Position numbers and translations under genes: made by a program. The notes beneath the pieces are model-generated. The model was given only the letters and a program-made list of their open reading frames with translations, made no database searches and was not told where the DNA came from. A stretch of DNA of 39,814 nucleotides from Siminovitchia terrae (GTDB lineage Bacteria > Bacillota > Bacilli > Bacillales > Bacillaceae_C), in assembly GCF_003605405.2 (NCBI RefSeq), contig NZ_QYTW02000023.1:51590-91403 (forward strand), in the 5' to 3' direction. Below, piece by piece: positions 25,724 to 33,022 of this stretch. The stretch's first letter is position 1; each line of letters opens with the position of its first letter.

Positions 25724-27067
25724 TCATCCATTCTTCGAAAGTTCTCTCTCAACTTTTCTAAGTGCCACCGCAAACCTTCTGACCAGTTCATCCACTTCTT
25801 CTTTTGTAATAGTAAGTGGAGGTGACAAGATAACAGCATCGCCGATTAATCCATCCGTCCCCGCGTTTGCCGGATAGACAAGAAGGCCTTCTTCGAAATT
25901 CGCCTGAACAATTCTACTGACAACATCCAATGCCCGATCAAACGATTTTTTCGTCAACTTGTCTTTGACAAACTCGACACCTACGAATAAGCCCTTTCCG
26001 CGGACATCACCAATGATCTCACTTGCTTCAGCGAGTTCGCGAATTTTTTCTTTTAAATAAGCTCCGTTCACCGCTGAGTTTTCGACGACGTTATTTTTCT
26101 CGATATAATTCAATACAGCCAAGCATGTGGCGGCAGATTGTGGGTTCGCACTGAAAGTATGGCCGCTCATGACAATCTTGGATCCTTTCAAAATCGGCTC
26201 CATCACTTTTTCGCTTACGATTGCTGCCGCCATTGGTGTATATCCGGCACTCATTCCTTTTCCTGTAGCTATAATGTCAGGTATCACATTAAAATGCTCC
26301 ATGGCGAACATTTTCCCGGTTCTTCCCACCCCGGTCATGACCTCATCCGCAATGAATAAAATGTCATACCGATCGCAGACGGCTTTCATTTTCTGGAAGT
26401 ACCCATCTGAAGGAGTCAATGCCCCTCCCGCTGCTCCAACCATCGGCTCTGCGATGAATGCAGCGATATGATCTTTTCCTATTCTCAAAATCTCTTTCTC
26501 CAATTCTTGGGCATAAAAATCGTCGCATTCTTCTATTGTTCTCTGATCTGCATCCCGGTAATAGTAAGGTGCTGAAAGAGAAGGATAGTTTTCAAGCATA
26601 GGTTCAAAGCGTTCCCGTCGCTGGATATGCCCGGACATCGATAAAGCACCCATTGTAATTCCGTGGTAGCTCATCCATCTGGAGATGATTTTATTTTTTG
26701 TTTTCATTCCTTTTTCTTGCCAATACTGGATTGCAATTTTCATAGCAGTTTCTGTCGCCTCGGAACCACTGTTCACAAAAAAAGACCAGTTTAGATCACT
26801 AGGTGATATTTCACTGATTTTTTTTGCCAGCTGCTCTGCTGCCTCCGTTGTAAACTGCGAGCGATAAACAAAAGAAACTTTCTTGGACTGCTCTGCCATC
26901 GCATCAATGACTTCTTGTACACCATGTCCAATACTGGCTGTTACGGCCCCGGAAGATCCATCAATATACTGCTTCCCTTTTTCGTCATATAGATAGATTC
27001 CATCACCATGCGTAATAGCGGGATATTTATAATCCAAAACAGGTTTAATGAGATATGTTCTTGTCAT
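25724..27067 (-). CDS. Class III pyridoxal-phosphate aminotransferase
   Basis: I start it at ATG 27067, with GAGGTGG 5 nt upstream, giving 447 residues. The fold-type I features are present: NSGSEATETAMKIA near residue 102, a MSYHG aromatic site, FIADEVMTGVGRTG with the PLP-ring Asp, and the Schiff-base Lys270 in ATGKGMS. Class III enzymes use omega-amino or beta-amino acids (GABA, beta-alanine, 3-aminobutyrate, ornithine) with pyruvate or 2-oxoglutarate. With a deacylase, CoA-transferase and thiolase behind it, a route from an N-acylated beta-amino acid through a 3-oxo acid to acetyl-CoA is plausible. It is divergent from a PucR regulator and has a likely cre site in its leader. Confidence 0.93.
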   Translation of the reverse strand: MTRTYLIKPVLDYKYPAITHGDGIYLYDEKGKQYIDGSSGAVTASIGHGVQEVIDAMAEQSKKVSFVYRSQFTTEAAEQLAKKISEISPSDLNWSFFVNSGSEATETAMKIAIQYWQEKGMKTKNKIISRWMSYHGITMGALSMSGHIQRRERFEPMLENYPSLSAPYYYRDADQRTIEECDDFYAQELEKEILRIGKDHIAAFIAEPMVGAAGGALTPSDGYFQKMKAVCDRYDILFIADEVMTGVGRTGKMFAMEHFNVIPDIIATGKGMSAGYTPMAAAIVSEKVMEPILKGSKIVMSGHTFSANPQSAATCLAVLNYIEKNNVVENSAVNGAYLKEKIRELAEASEIIGDVRGKGLFVGVEFVKDKLTKKSFDRALDVVSRIVQANFEEGLLVYPANAGTDGLIGDAVILSPPLTITKEEVDELVRRFAVALRKVERELSKNG

Positions 27068-27085
27068 GATATCCACCTCAATTTT

Positions 27086-27099
27086 CGTAAGCGTTTACT
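27086..27099 (+). promoter_or_regulatory. Candidate cre (CcpA) site before the aminotransferase gene
   Basis: CGTAAGCGTTTACT matches the consensus TGWAARCGYTWNCW at 13 of 14 positions. It sits about 19 bp before the aminotransferase ATG, downstream of any promoter in the gap, so bound CcpA would act as a roadblock. This fits glucose repression of a catabolic operon. Confidence 0.6.
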
Positions 27100-27213
27100 C
27101 TATAAAAATGTTATTATGTGTATAAGAAAATTATAGCCGACACAGAGATGCCGTTCTATTCGACCAAAATGCAAAAAACAACGGCATTCATTGTACTTTG
27201 TGTATAAAAGGGG

Positions 27214-28851
27214 TTGCTTAAAATAGCTATCAGCATTCATAACGCACTTCAATTGCCAGTCATGAAAAAAACAAGATTGGTAGCAGGCCATCAAGGGGGC
27301 GAAAACAGTATAAAATGGGTGACCATTGTTGAAGTTCTGGAAGATATCGGCCGATTGCAGCCCGGGGAATTTTTGATTACGACAGGGTTTGGATTATCAG
27401 AAAACGAGGAGAAGCTTGAGGTATTCCATCAGCTGCTAAAATCCAAACTGCTATCGGGAATCGCCATCTATACAAGTTTTTATATGAAGGAAATTCCGGC
27501 TAGCTTTATTGAATTAGCCAACGAAAATGCTCTCCCGTTGATTGAAATTCCAACAGACATCAATTTTTCCGAAATCACCAAAGCGATACTGGAACAAATT
27601 GTAAACAACCAGATGCATCTGCTTGAGCAGGCGGAAAACATTCATCGTGAATTGACGAATCTTATACTAAATGACCAAAGTTTAACGGAAGTGACCGAGA
27701 GGTTGGCCCAACTGACGAGCTCGCATATTCTCATCTTTAATGAGTTTTACGACACCATTTATTCAAGCGATAACGACAATTTGACATGGAACCCAGTCAA
27801 TGGCGACGAAATTGACATCTCGAAACACCTTATAGCTAGCTTAAAAAGAGAATCCAAAGTGAATTTTACGTTTAAAAATCACATTTCCACTGTTTATCCA
27901 ATCATCGCGAAGCAATCGTGTTATGGCTGGATTGTCATGACGAAACCGGAGGCCGATTGGCAGGAGCTTGACGATATCGCCATAGAGCAGGCTGCCCCCA
28001 TCTATGCTATGGAATTTTTGAAAAAACAGGCGATCGAAGAAACCCAATTACGGATTCAAAGCAATTTTATCGAGGACATATTCAATAAAAATTATATAAA
28101 TGAGAGAATCATCATTGACCACGGATTGAAGCTTGGTTATGACCTCACTTTAAATCAGTCCGTTTTTCATCTGACTTTTAAACATCCTGAAAAAATTGAC
28201 GTCAATTTGACAGACAGGCTGTACCATTTGACTGATCAAATTCTAGGTCAGAAAAAAAAGCAACATTTGATTCAAACAAAATTAAATTCCATTATCTTTT
28301 TGACAAATGTCATAGGGGAAACCAAAGAAGAAATATATAAACATTCCATTAGTCTCGCGAAGGATTTATTAAAAAATTGGACGTACTATTTTCCAAACGT
28401 GGATTTGATTATAGGGATTGGAAAAGATTACAAACAGGTGGATGAATTAGGAAAAAGTGCGCAGGAAGCTCATTACGCAGTAAAATTGAGTGATTTAGTC
28501 AGCAAAAAAGTAAATATTGTACATTACGATGATCTGGGAATGTACGACTTGCTGTTAGAAATGGAACGCTCGGGGATTCCTTTAATGTCCATTTATGAGC
28601 AACATATGAGCAGTTTGCTCAGTAATAAAGAAATTGATTTAATCGAAACGCTGGACAGTTATTTCAGGAATAACCAAAGCATTCAAAAAGCTGCGGAAGA
28701 ATTGTATATTCATCGACATACATTAAGATATAGACTGAATCAGATTGAAATCCGTACAGGTCTGGATATCAAATCCACAGAAGACCTGCTAAAACTTCAG
28801 CTCGGTGTTATGGCATATAAATTAGTGAACATATTGAAAAAAGAGCCGTGA
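27214..28851 (+). CDS. PucR family transcriptional regulator
   Basis: The protein has about 540 residues. The N-terminal PucR domain (about 5-120) has ALQLPVMKKTRLVAG and VTIVEVLEDIGRLQPGEFLITTG. A middle region resembles the GGDEF-like part of CdaR/PucR regulators (about 290-420). The C-terminal HTH_30 is NQSIQKAAEELYIHRHTLRYRLNQIE (given in two parts here: helix 1 NQSIQKAAEELYIH, helix 2 RHTLRYRLNQIE). Such proteins activate nitrogen- and amino-acid-catabolic operons. It is divergent from the aminotransferase operon and is its likely regulator. The start is unclear: TTG 27214 stands directly against AAAGGGG, and the next well-spaced codon (27223) is ATA. Confidence 0.88.
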   Translation: MLKIAISIHNALQLPVMKKTRLVAGHQGGENSIKWVTIVEVLEDIGRLQPGEFLITTGFGLSENEEKLEVFHQLLKSKLLSGIAIYTSFYMKEIPASFIELANENALPLIEIPTDINFSEITKAILEQIVNNQMHLLEQAENIHRELTNLILNDQSLTEVTERLAQLTSSHILIFNEFYDTIYSSDNDNLTWNPVNGDEIDISKHLIASLKRESKVNFTFKNHISTVYPIIAKQSCYGWIVMTKPEADWQELDDIAIEQAAPIYAMEFLKKQAIEETQLRIQSNFIEDIFNKNYINERIIIDHGLKLGYDLTLNQSVFHLTFKHPEKIDVNLTDRLYHLTDQILGQKKKQHLIQTKLNSIIFLTNVIGETKEEIYKHSISLAKDLLKNWTYYFPNVDLIIGIGKDYKQVDELGKSAQEAHYAVKLSDLVSKKVNIVHYDDLGMYDLLLEMERSGIPLMSIYEQHMSSLLSNKEIDLIETLDSYFRNNQSIQKAAEELYIHRHTLRYRLNQIEIRTGLDIKSTEDLLKLQLGVMAYKLVNILKKEP

Positions 28852-28862
28852 TGGCTCTTTTT
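28839..28862 (+). terminator. Terminator overlapping the PucR gene stop
   Basis: Perfect 9-bp arms (28839-28847 and 28853-28861) with the TGA stop (28849-28851) in the loop, then T residues. The last lysine and glutamate codons supply the A-rich arm. Confidence 0.87.
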
Positions 28863-28904
28863 AAAGCTGCACTGAATACCCCAAAGGATAGCTTATTCAG
28901 GAAC

Positions 28905-29108
28905 TTATGTTGTCGCAAGGCCGCGTGACGTTTACTTGAGGTATGTTCACAAGACATTGATTGAATCAAGCTGGTTTCTTACAATAAGCCACCATCGACT
29001 CCGACGGCGCAAGTTGTCACGCCCTCAACCTGTCGAGTGCATAAGCGCTAGGATATACAAGCACTCTCTTTCTCTCGTCAGGAGGGGGCTAGACTATACT
29101 ACACTAGC
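28905..29108 (-). other. GC-richer non-coding segment with pseudoknot potential
   Basis: About 200 bp between the convergent PucR and ABC-transporter genes, richer in GC than its surroundings. On the minus strand TTGAGG and GGCGTGAC are followed, about 80 nt later, by CCTCAAG and GTCACGC in the same order, so the two pairings cross and would form a pseudoknot. Further pairs are GGCG/CGCC, ACTCGAC with GTCGGAGT, and AGTGC/GCACT. There is no recognisable protein; a 61-codon plus-strand frame has no ribosome site. It may be an RNA gene or the scaffold end of a lost IS200/IS605-type (omegaRNA-like) element. I cannot name it. Confidence 0.4.
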
Positions 29109-29112
29109 GTTC

Positions 29113-29892
29113 TTACTTTGAAATATCTTCTCCAAAGTATTTCTCGCTGATTTCACCGTATTTTCCATTTTCTTTAAGTGTTTTCAAAGCTTTATTCACA
29201 TCTTTCAGCAGTTTTTCATCTTCTTTCCTGATAGCTATTCCCATTTGATCCAAGTAAATTGGTTCACCAACTTTTTTGATCTTCAAGTTGTTTTCTTTGA
29301 TGGCGTACATTCCAACGAGTTGGTCAGTAAGGACAGCATCCAAGCGCCCTTTAACCATCAAATCTTGCAGTGCAGTCACGTCACTGTCGTATGTTTTTAC
29401 ATCGTCTGTATATTCTTTGGCATTTTCCTCAAACGTACTGGAAACAACGACACCGATTGTTTTGCCTTTCAAGTCATCCGCACTTTTAATAGAATCATTA
29501 TCTTCATTTACAAAAATTTGCGCACCTGATTCATAGTAAGGATCAGTAAAATTGACTTCCTTCAATCTTTCATCTGTTATAGCCATACTTCCGATGATGG
29601 CATCAAACTTGTCCGTCTGCAAAGCAGCGATGATCGTTTGCCATGGATTCTTAACAGGTTGAGGATTCATTCCTAATTCTTCTGCAATCGCAGTACCAAT
29701 TTCCACATCAAAACCGGCCAATTTATTATTATCAGAATAGTTGAATGGCGGATAGAGTCCGCTTGATGCGAAGACAAAGTCCTCGCCTTTTTTCCCTTCC
29801 CCTGACGATGCTTCTTTGTCCTTTGATCCACACGCAGCTAAAAGAGTCACAAAAATTAGCCCCATCAACATTACATAAATTGATTTTTTCAA
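29113..29892 (-). CDS. Polar amino-acid ABC transporter, substrate-binding lipoprotein (cystine-type)
   Basis: The protein has 259 residues. It begins with a lipoprotein signal peptide with lipobox LLAAC and lipidation Cys21, then an SBP_bac_3 domain: GLYPPFNYSDNNKLAGFDVEIG, the DAIIGSMAIT hinge strand, DERLKEVNFTDPYY, and DLKGKTIGVVVSST. This family binds polar amino acids such as cystine, glutamine or arginine; the closest match I recognise is the TcyA/FliY-like cystine type, without proof. It is the last gene of a permease-ATPase-binding protein operon. No ordinary terminator follows; the structured segment at 28905-29108 lies directly downstream. Confidence 0.92.
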   Translation of the reverse strand: MKKSIYVMLMGLIFVTLLAACGSKDKEASSGEGKKGEDFVFASSGLYPPFNYSDNNKLAGFDVEIGTAIAEELGMNPQPVKNPWQTIIAALQTDKFDAIIGSMAITDERLKEVNFTDPYYESGAQIFVNEDNDSIKSADDLKGKTIGVVVSSTFEENAKEYTDDVKTYDSDVTALQDLMVKGRLDAVLTDQLVGMYAIKENNLKIKKVGEPIYLDQMGIAIRKEDEKLLKDVNKALKTLKENGKYGEISEKYFGEDISK

Positions 29893-29909
29893 CTTGATTC
29901 CCCCTATTT

Positions 29910-30632
29910 TTATAAAACTTTTCCTAAGAATTGTCTGGCTTTCTCGCTTTGTGGGTTTGTAAAAAATTGCTCAGGAGTGCTTTCTTCGGCGATGACTCCG
30001 TTATCCAGAAAAACAATTCGATCGGCCACCTCGCGTGCAAAGCCCATTTCATGCGTTACAACTACCATCGTCATGCCTTCCTGAGCAAGTTCCTTCATAA
30101 CATTCAATACTTCCCCTACCAATTCAGGATCTAATGCAGATGTCGGCTCATCAAATAATAAGACCCTCGGACTCATAGCCAATGAGCGGGCAATTGCCAC
30201 CCTTTGTTTCTGTCCCCCGGACAGCTTTTCTGGATACACGTGGGCCTTGTCAGCCAAACCTACTTTTTTCAACAGCTCCATCCCTTGCTGAATCGCCTTT
30301 TCCCTTTCCATTTTTCGAACAATGATCGGAGCTTCGATGATATTTTCAATCACTGTCTTATGAGGAAACAGATTGAAATGCTGAAACACCATACCAATGT
30401 CCTCTCTTACTTTGTTCAGTTTGATGTTTGTGGGGTCTACTTTTGTATCCTCAAACCAGATTTCTCCTTCGTCTTTTACCTCCAAATAATTCAAACACCG
30501 AAGAAGAGTGCTTTTTCCTGACCCGCTCGCCCCAAGAATAACAACAACCTCTTTGTTTTTAATCTCTAAATCTATCCCTTTTAGCACATGTAAATCCATG
30601 AAATATTTATGCAAATTTTTTACTTTTATCAT
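29910..30632 (-). CDS. Polar amino-acid ABC transporter, ATP-binding protein
   Basis: I start it at ATG 30632, where GGGAGAG is 7 nt upstream, giving the standard 240 residues. All ATPase motifs are seen: Walker [11 protein letters not shown]-loop [11 protein letters not shown], signature [16 protein letters not shown], Walker [15 protein letters not shown], and the switch His in VVTHEMGFA. It powers import together with the permease encoded 1 bp upstream and the lipoprotein encoded 17 bp downstream. Confidence 0.95.
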   Translation of the reverse strand: MIKVKNLHKYFMDLHVLKGIDLEIKNKEVVVILGASGSGKSTLLRCLNYLEVKDEGEIWFEDTKVDPTNIKLNKVREDIGMVFQHFNLFPHKTVIENIIEAPIIVRKMEREKAIQQGMELLKKVGLADKAHVYPEKLSGGQKQRVAIARSLAMSPRVLLFDEPTSALDPELVGEVLNVMKELAQEGMTMVVVTHEMGFAREVADRIVFLDNGVIAEESTPEQFFTNPQSEKARQFLGKVL

Positions 30633-30633
30633 C

Positions 30634-31290
30634 TTATACTCTCCCTGTGTCCAGCCGTTTTTCAATTTTGTTTGTAATGAGTGTGAAAATGACGATCAGA
30701 ACCAAATAATAAATCCCTGCAATTGTATAAAATTCCAACTGTCTGAAGGTGGCAGCGGCTTGGCTCATAGAAAGGTTGAAAATCTCTGTAATTCCAATGA
30801 AAGCGACAAGTGAAGAGTCTTTCAGACCGATAATAAACTGATTCCCAAGAGATGGAATGGAGCGCTTGAATGCCTGTGGAAAAATAATCCTTCTCATCGC
30901 CTGCTTTCTCGTCATACCTAGAGATTCAGCCGCTTCCATCTGTCCTTTGTCAATTGATTGTATAGCTCCCCTGAAAATTTCCGCAATATACGCCCCACTA
31001 TGAATAGCGAGCGCGATGGCTCCAGCCCAAAATGCAGATAACACAACAACCTGCGTAATTCCAAAATACAGCCACATGATTTGAACAATCAGCGGCGTTC
31101 CGCGAATAACTCCTATATAAAGATTCGCAATCCAGGAAAGGATTTTCTTATTGGACAGTTTCATCAATGCAACAAACAACCCGATGATGCTCGCTAAGAT
31201 TAAAGAAACAACCGTGATTTGCAGAGTAACCAAAGCGGCTTGCATAAAACCGCTGAACGTCGAAATTAAACTATCCATAAATTGTCCCAT
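30634..31290 (-). CDS. Polar amino-acid ABC transporter, permease
   Basis: The protein has 218 residues with about five membrane helices, of the HisM/GlnP class. The EAA loop that contacts the ATPase is [20 protein letters not shown] (residues about 131-150). The segment [16 protein letters not shown] near residue 65 is typical of polar amino-acid permeases. It is the first gene of the three-gene operon, and its stop is followed after 1 nt by the ATPase start. Only one permease gene is present, so a homodimer is expected. Confidence 0.95.
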   Translation of the reverse strand: MGQFMDSLISTFSGFMQAALVTLQITVVSLILASIIGLFVALMKLSNKKILSWIANLYIGVIRGTPLIVQIMWLYFGITQVVVLSAFWAGAIALAIHSGAYIAEIFRGAIQSIDKGQMEAAESLGMTRKQAMRRIIFPQAFKRSIPSLGNQFIIGLKDSSLVAFIGITEIFNLSMSQAAATFRQLEFYTIAGIYYLVLIVIFTLITNKIEKRLDTGRV

Positions 31291-31684
31291 TAGTACAACA
31301 CCCTTTGCTTTTTTTAAAACTTCAGAAAGCCCTTACACTAAATCTACTATCTGTATCGAAAACACATTTATATAGTAACAATAAGTTGACAGCGATTTCA
31401 TTATCCAATTTATCATAATGTAGGAAACGTTTTTATACATGTTGTATAAAAGAAAGGTGAGATCGGGGATGGTGCCGGGGGAGAAGAGAAATTTGGAAGA
31501 AGTTAAGAGTATTTCTGAATTCTGAAGAGTATCCCGGCAAACTGGATAGTATCATAAATATTTGAGAATGTCCGGGCAAACCGAAAAACTAAATAGCTTT
31601 CGGAGCAAGTCAAAATCCCGTAAATAAAGGATTTTACCGAAATCCGTCGAATTATTTCATAATAAATCAAATTGAGGTGTTTAA
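31291..31684. other. Intergenic region upstream of the ABC operon and the NERD gene
   Basis: 394 bp without a gene. The left part (31330-31440) is AT-rich and must hold the ABC operon promoter; I could not choose convincing -35/-10 boxes. The right part holds array 5. GAGGTG at 31674-31679 is the NERD ribosome site. Confidence 0.4.
31495..31620. repeat. Degenerate 20-21 bp tandem array 5
   Basis: Cores close to GAAGAGTATTTC or GGATAGTATC have their central GT at 31510, 31530, 31550 and 31571, with weaker units at 31590 and 31610. Steps are 19-21 bp. The unit core AGTAT is shared with array 1 in the same orientation. Confidence 0.65.
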
Positions 31685-32668
31685 ATGATTAAGAAATTCA
31701 GGAGAATTCCCTTAAAAATCCTGATAATGGAAGCACTTTTAAGAAGAATCCCCCCAAATCATCCGAGTAAATTCCACATTGAGGAAGAGCTAAGATTTAG
31801 GAAAGCAGGTTACCGCGGGGAATTGTCCCTCGACTATCATTTGTCACAGTTGCCTCAAAACGAACACTTTATCTTCCATGATCTTCGGCTTCCCCTGTGG
31901 AATAACACTTTTTTTCAAATAGACGCTCTCCTTTTATCAAGACATTATTTCACAAATTATGAAGCGAAAAATCATACCGGCACGTTGACTTTCGAGGAGC
32001 AGCAAATGCTCCAAACGTATAAAGGTCGAACAGAATCGTATCCCAATCCCATTACTCAGGCGGAGAACCAACAATATCATTTGGAAAATCTGATAAGAAA
32101 AAAACTGGATATTATTCTTCCCGGCACCTCGTTTGTTGTCGTCACAAACCCTTCCTCCATTATCAAATTTGATCCCCAATATGAGAAGATCGCCAGTAAA
32201 AAAGTAATACGTGCAGCTGCTATTCGGCAAAATTCCGAGTTGTTTTGGACAAAACAACAGAAGCAACTCATATCATACGCTGACCTTCAAAAGATTTCCC
32301 AACTCCTATTAAAGCTTCATACTCCTTCAAAACCCGATATTTTACAAGAATTTCGAGTTGATAAAAGTGACATTCACCCAGGCGTTTATTGTGATAAATG
32401 CAAGCTTTTGTCTTTTAAAAGGGCGTTTGGAACATGGAAATGCAATAAGTGCGGATTTGCAGATAAAATGACACACGTTCAGGCTTTGATTGATCACCTT
32501 CTTTTGAATGGAAACACCATTACAAATTCACAATTCCGCTATTTTTTACAATTCGATTCCGTTACTGTTGCCACCCATCTGTTGGGATCACTAAATCTGC
32601 CCTTTGAAGGAACCTTTAAGGATAGAAAATATCATTTATCATTAGAAGCGTTGAAAAAGTGGATTTAA
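31685..32668 (+). CDS. NERD domain protein with C-terminal zinc ribbon
   Basis: The protein has 327 residues. The NERD (nuclease-related) domain covers about 35-160, with the PD-(D/E)xK-like residues Asp80 in FQIDALLLS and Glu93-x-Lys95 in NYEAKNH. A zinc ribbon follows with Cys236/Cys239 (CDKC) and Cys253/Cys256 (CNKC). A helical C-terminal part contains MTHVQALIDHLLL. NERD proteins are thought to be nucleases or DNA-processing factors; the role is unproven. The gene has a GAGGTG site 5 nt before the ATG, stands alone, and is flanked on both sides by 20-bp repeat arrays with the same core. Confidence 0.88.
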   Translation: MIKKFRRIPLKILIMEALLRRIPPNHPSKFHIEEELRFRKAGYRGELSLDYHLSQLPQNEHFIFHDLRLPLWNNTFFQIDALLLSRHYFTNYEAKNHTGTLTFEEQQMLQTYKGRTESYPNPITQAENQQYHLENLIRKKLDIILPGTSFVVVTNPSSIIKFDPQYEKIASKKVIRAAAIRQNSELFWTKQQKQLISYADLQKISQLLLKLHTPSKPDILQEFRVDKSDIHPGVYCDKCKLLSFKRAFGTWKCNKCGFADKMTHVQALIDHLLLNGNTITNSQFRYFLQFDSVTVATHLLGSLNLPFEGTFKDRKYHLSLEALKKWI

Positions 32669-32754
32669 TAAATAGGGAATGACAACATGCATGGGAGGTA
32701 ACACTTTGAAAAAAAGACCTTGCTCTTCGAATAGGGAGGAACCTTCAAAAAGCT

Positions 32755-32868
32755 AATTGTAGTTCTTAAATCCGAAGAGTATTTCTTAAAAGCCAAGAGT
32801 ATTCTCCTAAATCCGAATAGTATCTCTCAAAATTTAAGGGTATCACTGAATCAAAGGATGCTCCTCAT
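32755..32868. repeat. Degenerate 20-21 bp tandem array 6
   Basis: Units with a core close to CCGAAGAGTATTTC have their GT step at 32760, 32780, 32800, 32821, 32841 and (weak) 32861. The core matches array 5 on the other side of the NERD gene, in the same orientation. Confidence 0.7.
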
Positions 32869-32889
32869 TAATAAGGAATCAATAAAAGT

Positions 32890-33015
32890 GAGGCTGGAAC
32901 ATAAATTGAAACCTAATTGATTTTAGTACAAATCGTGAAAAATAAAACCGCATGAAATCAAGGTTTAAATTTGATTTCAGGTGGTTTATTCATTTTAGGG
33001 TTTTGACCCAGCCTC
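32890..33015. repeat. Long nested palindrome between convergent genes, probable bidirectional terminator
   Basis: Outer arms GAGGCTGG (32890-32897) and CCAGCCTC (33008-33015) enclose an inner hairpin with about 20-bp arms at 32941-32961 and 32971-32990. Further A/T-rich pairing lies between the two. A T-rich tail (ACTTTTATTG) follows on the minus strand. The placement between the NERD and atoE stops fits a bidirectional terminator. The GAGGCTGG/CCAGCCTC-ended form resembles mobile terminator-like repeats seen in other Firmicutes. Confidence 0.72.
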
Positions 33016-33022
33016 GCCCTTT

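Noticed and set aside
28936-29121. 61-codon plus-strand frame in the structured segment
   Set aside because: It has no ribosome site, overlaps the end of the ABC lipoprotein gene, and shows no family motif; the RNA-like pairing explains the region better.
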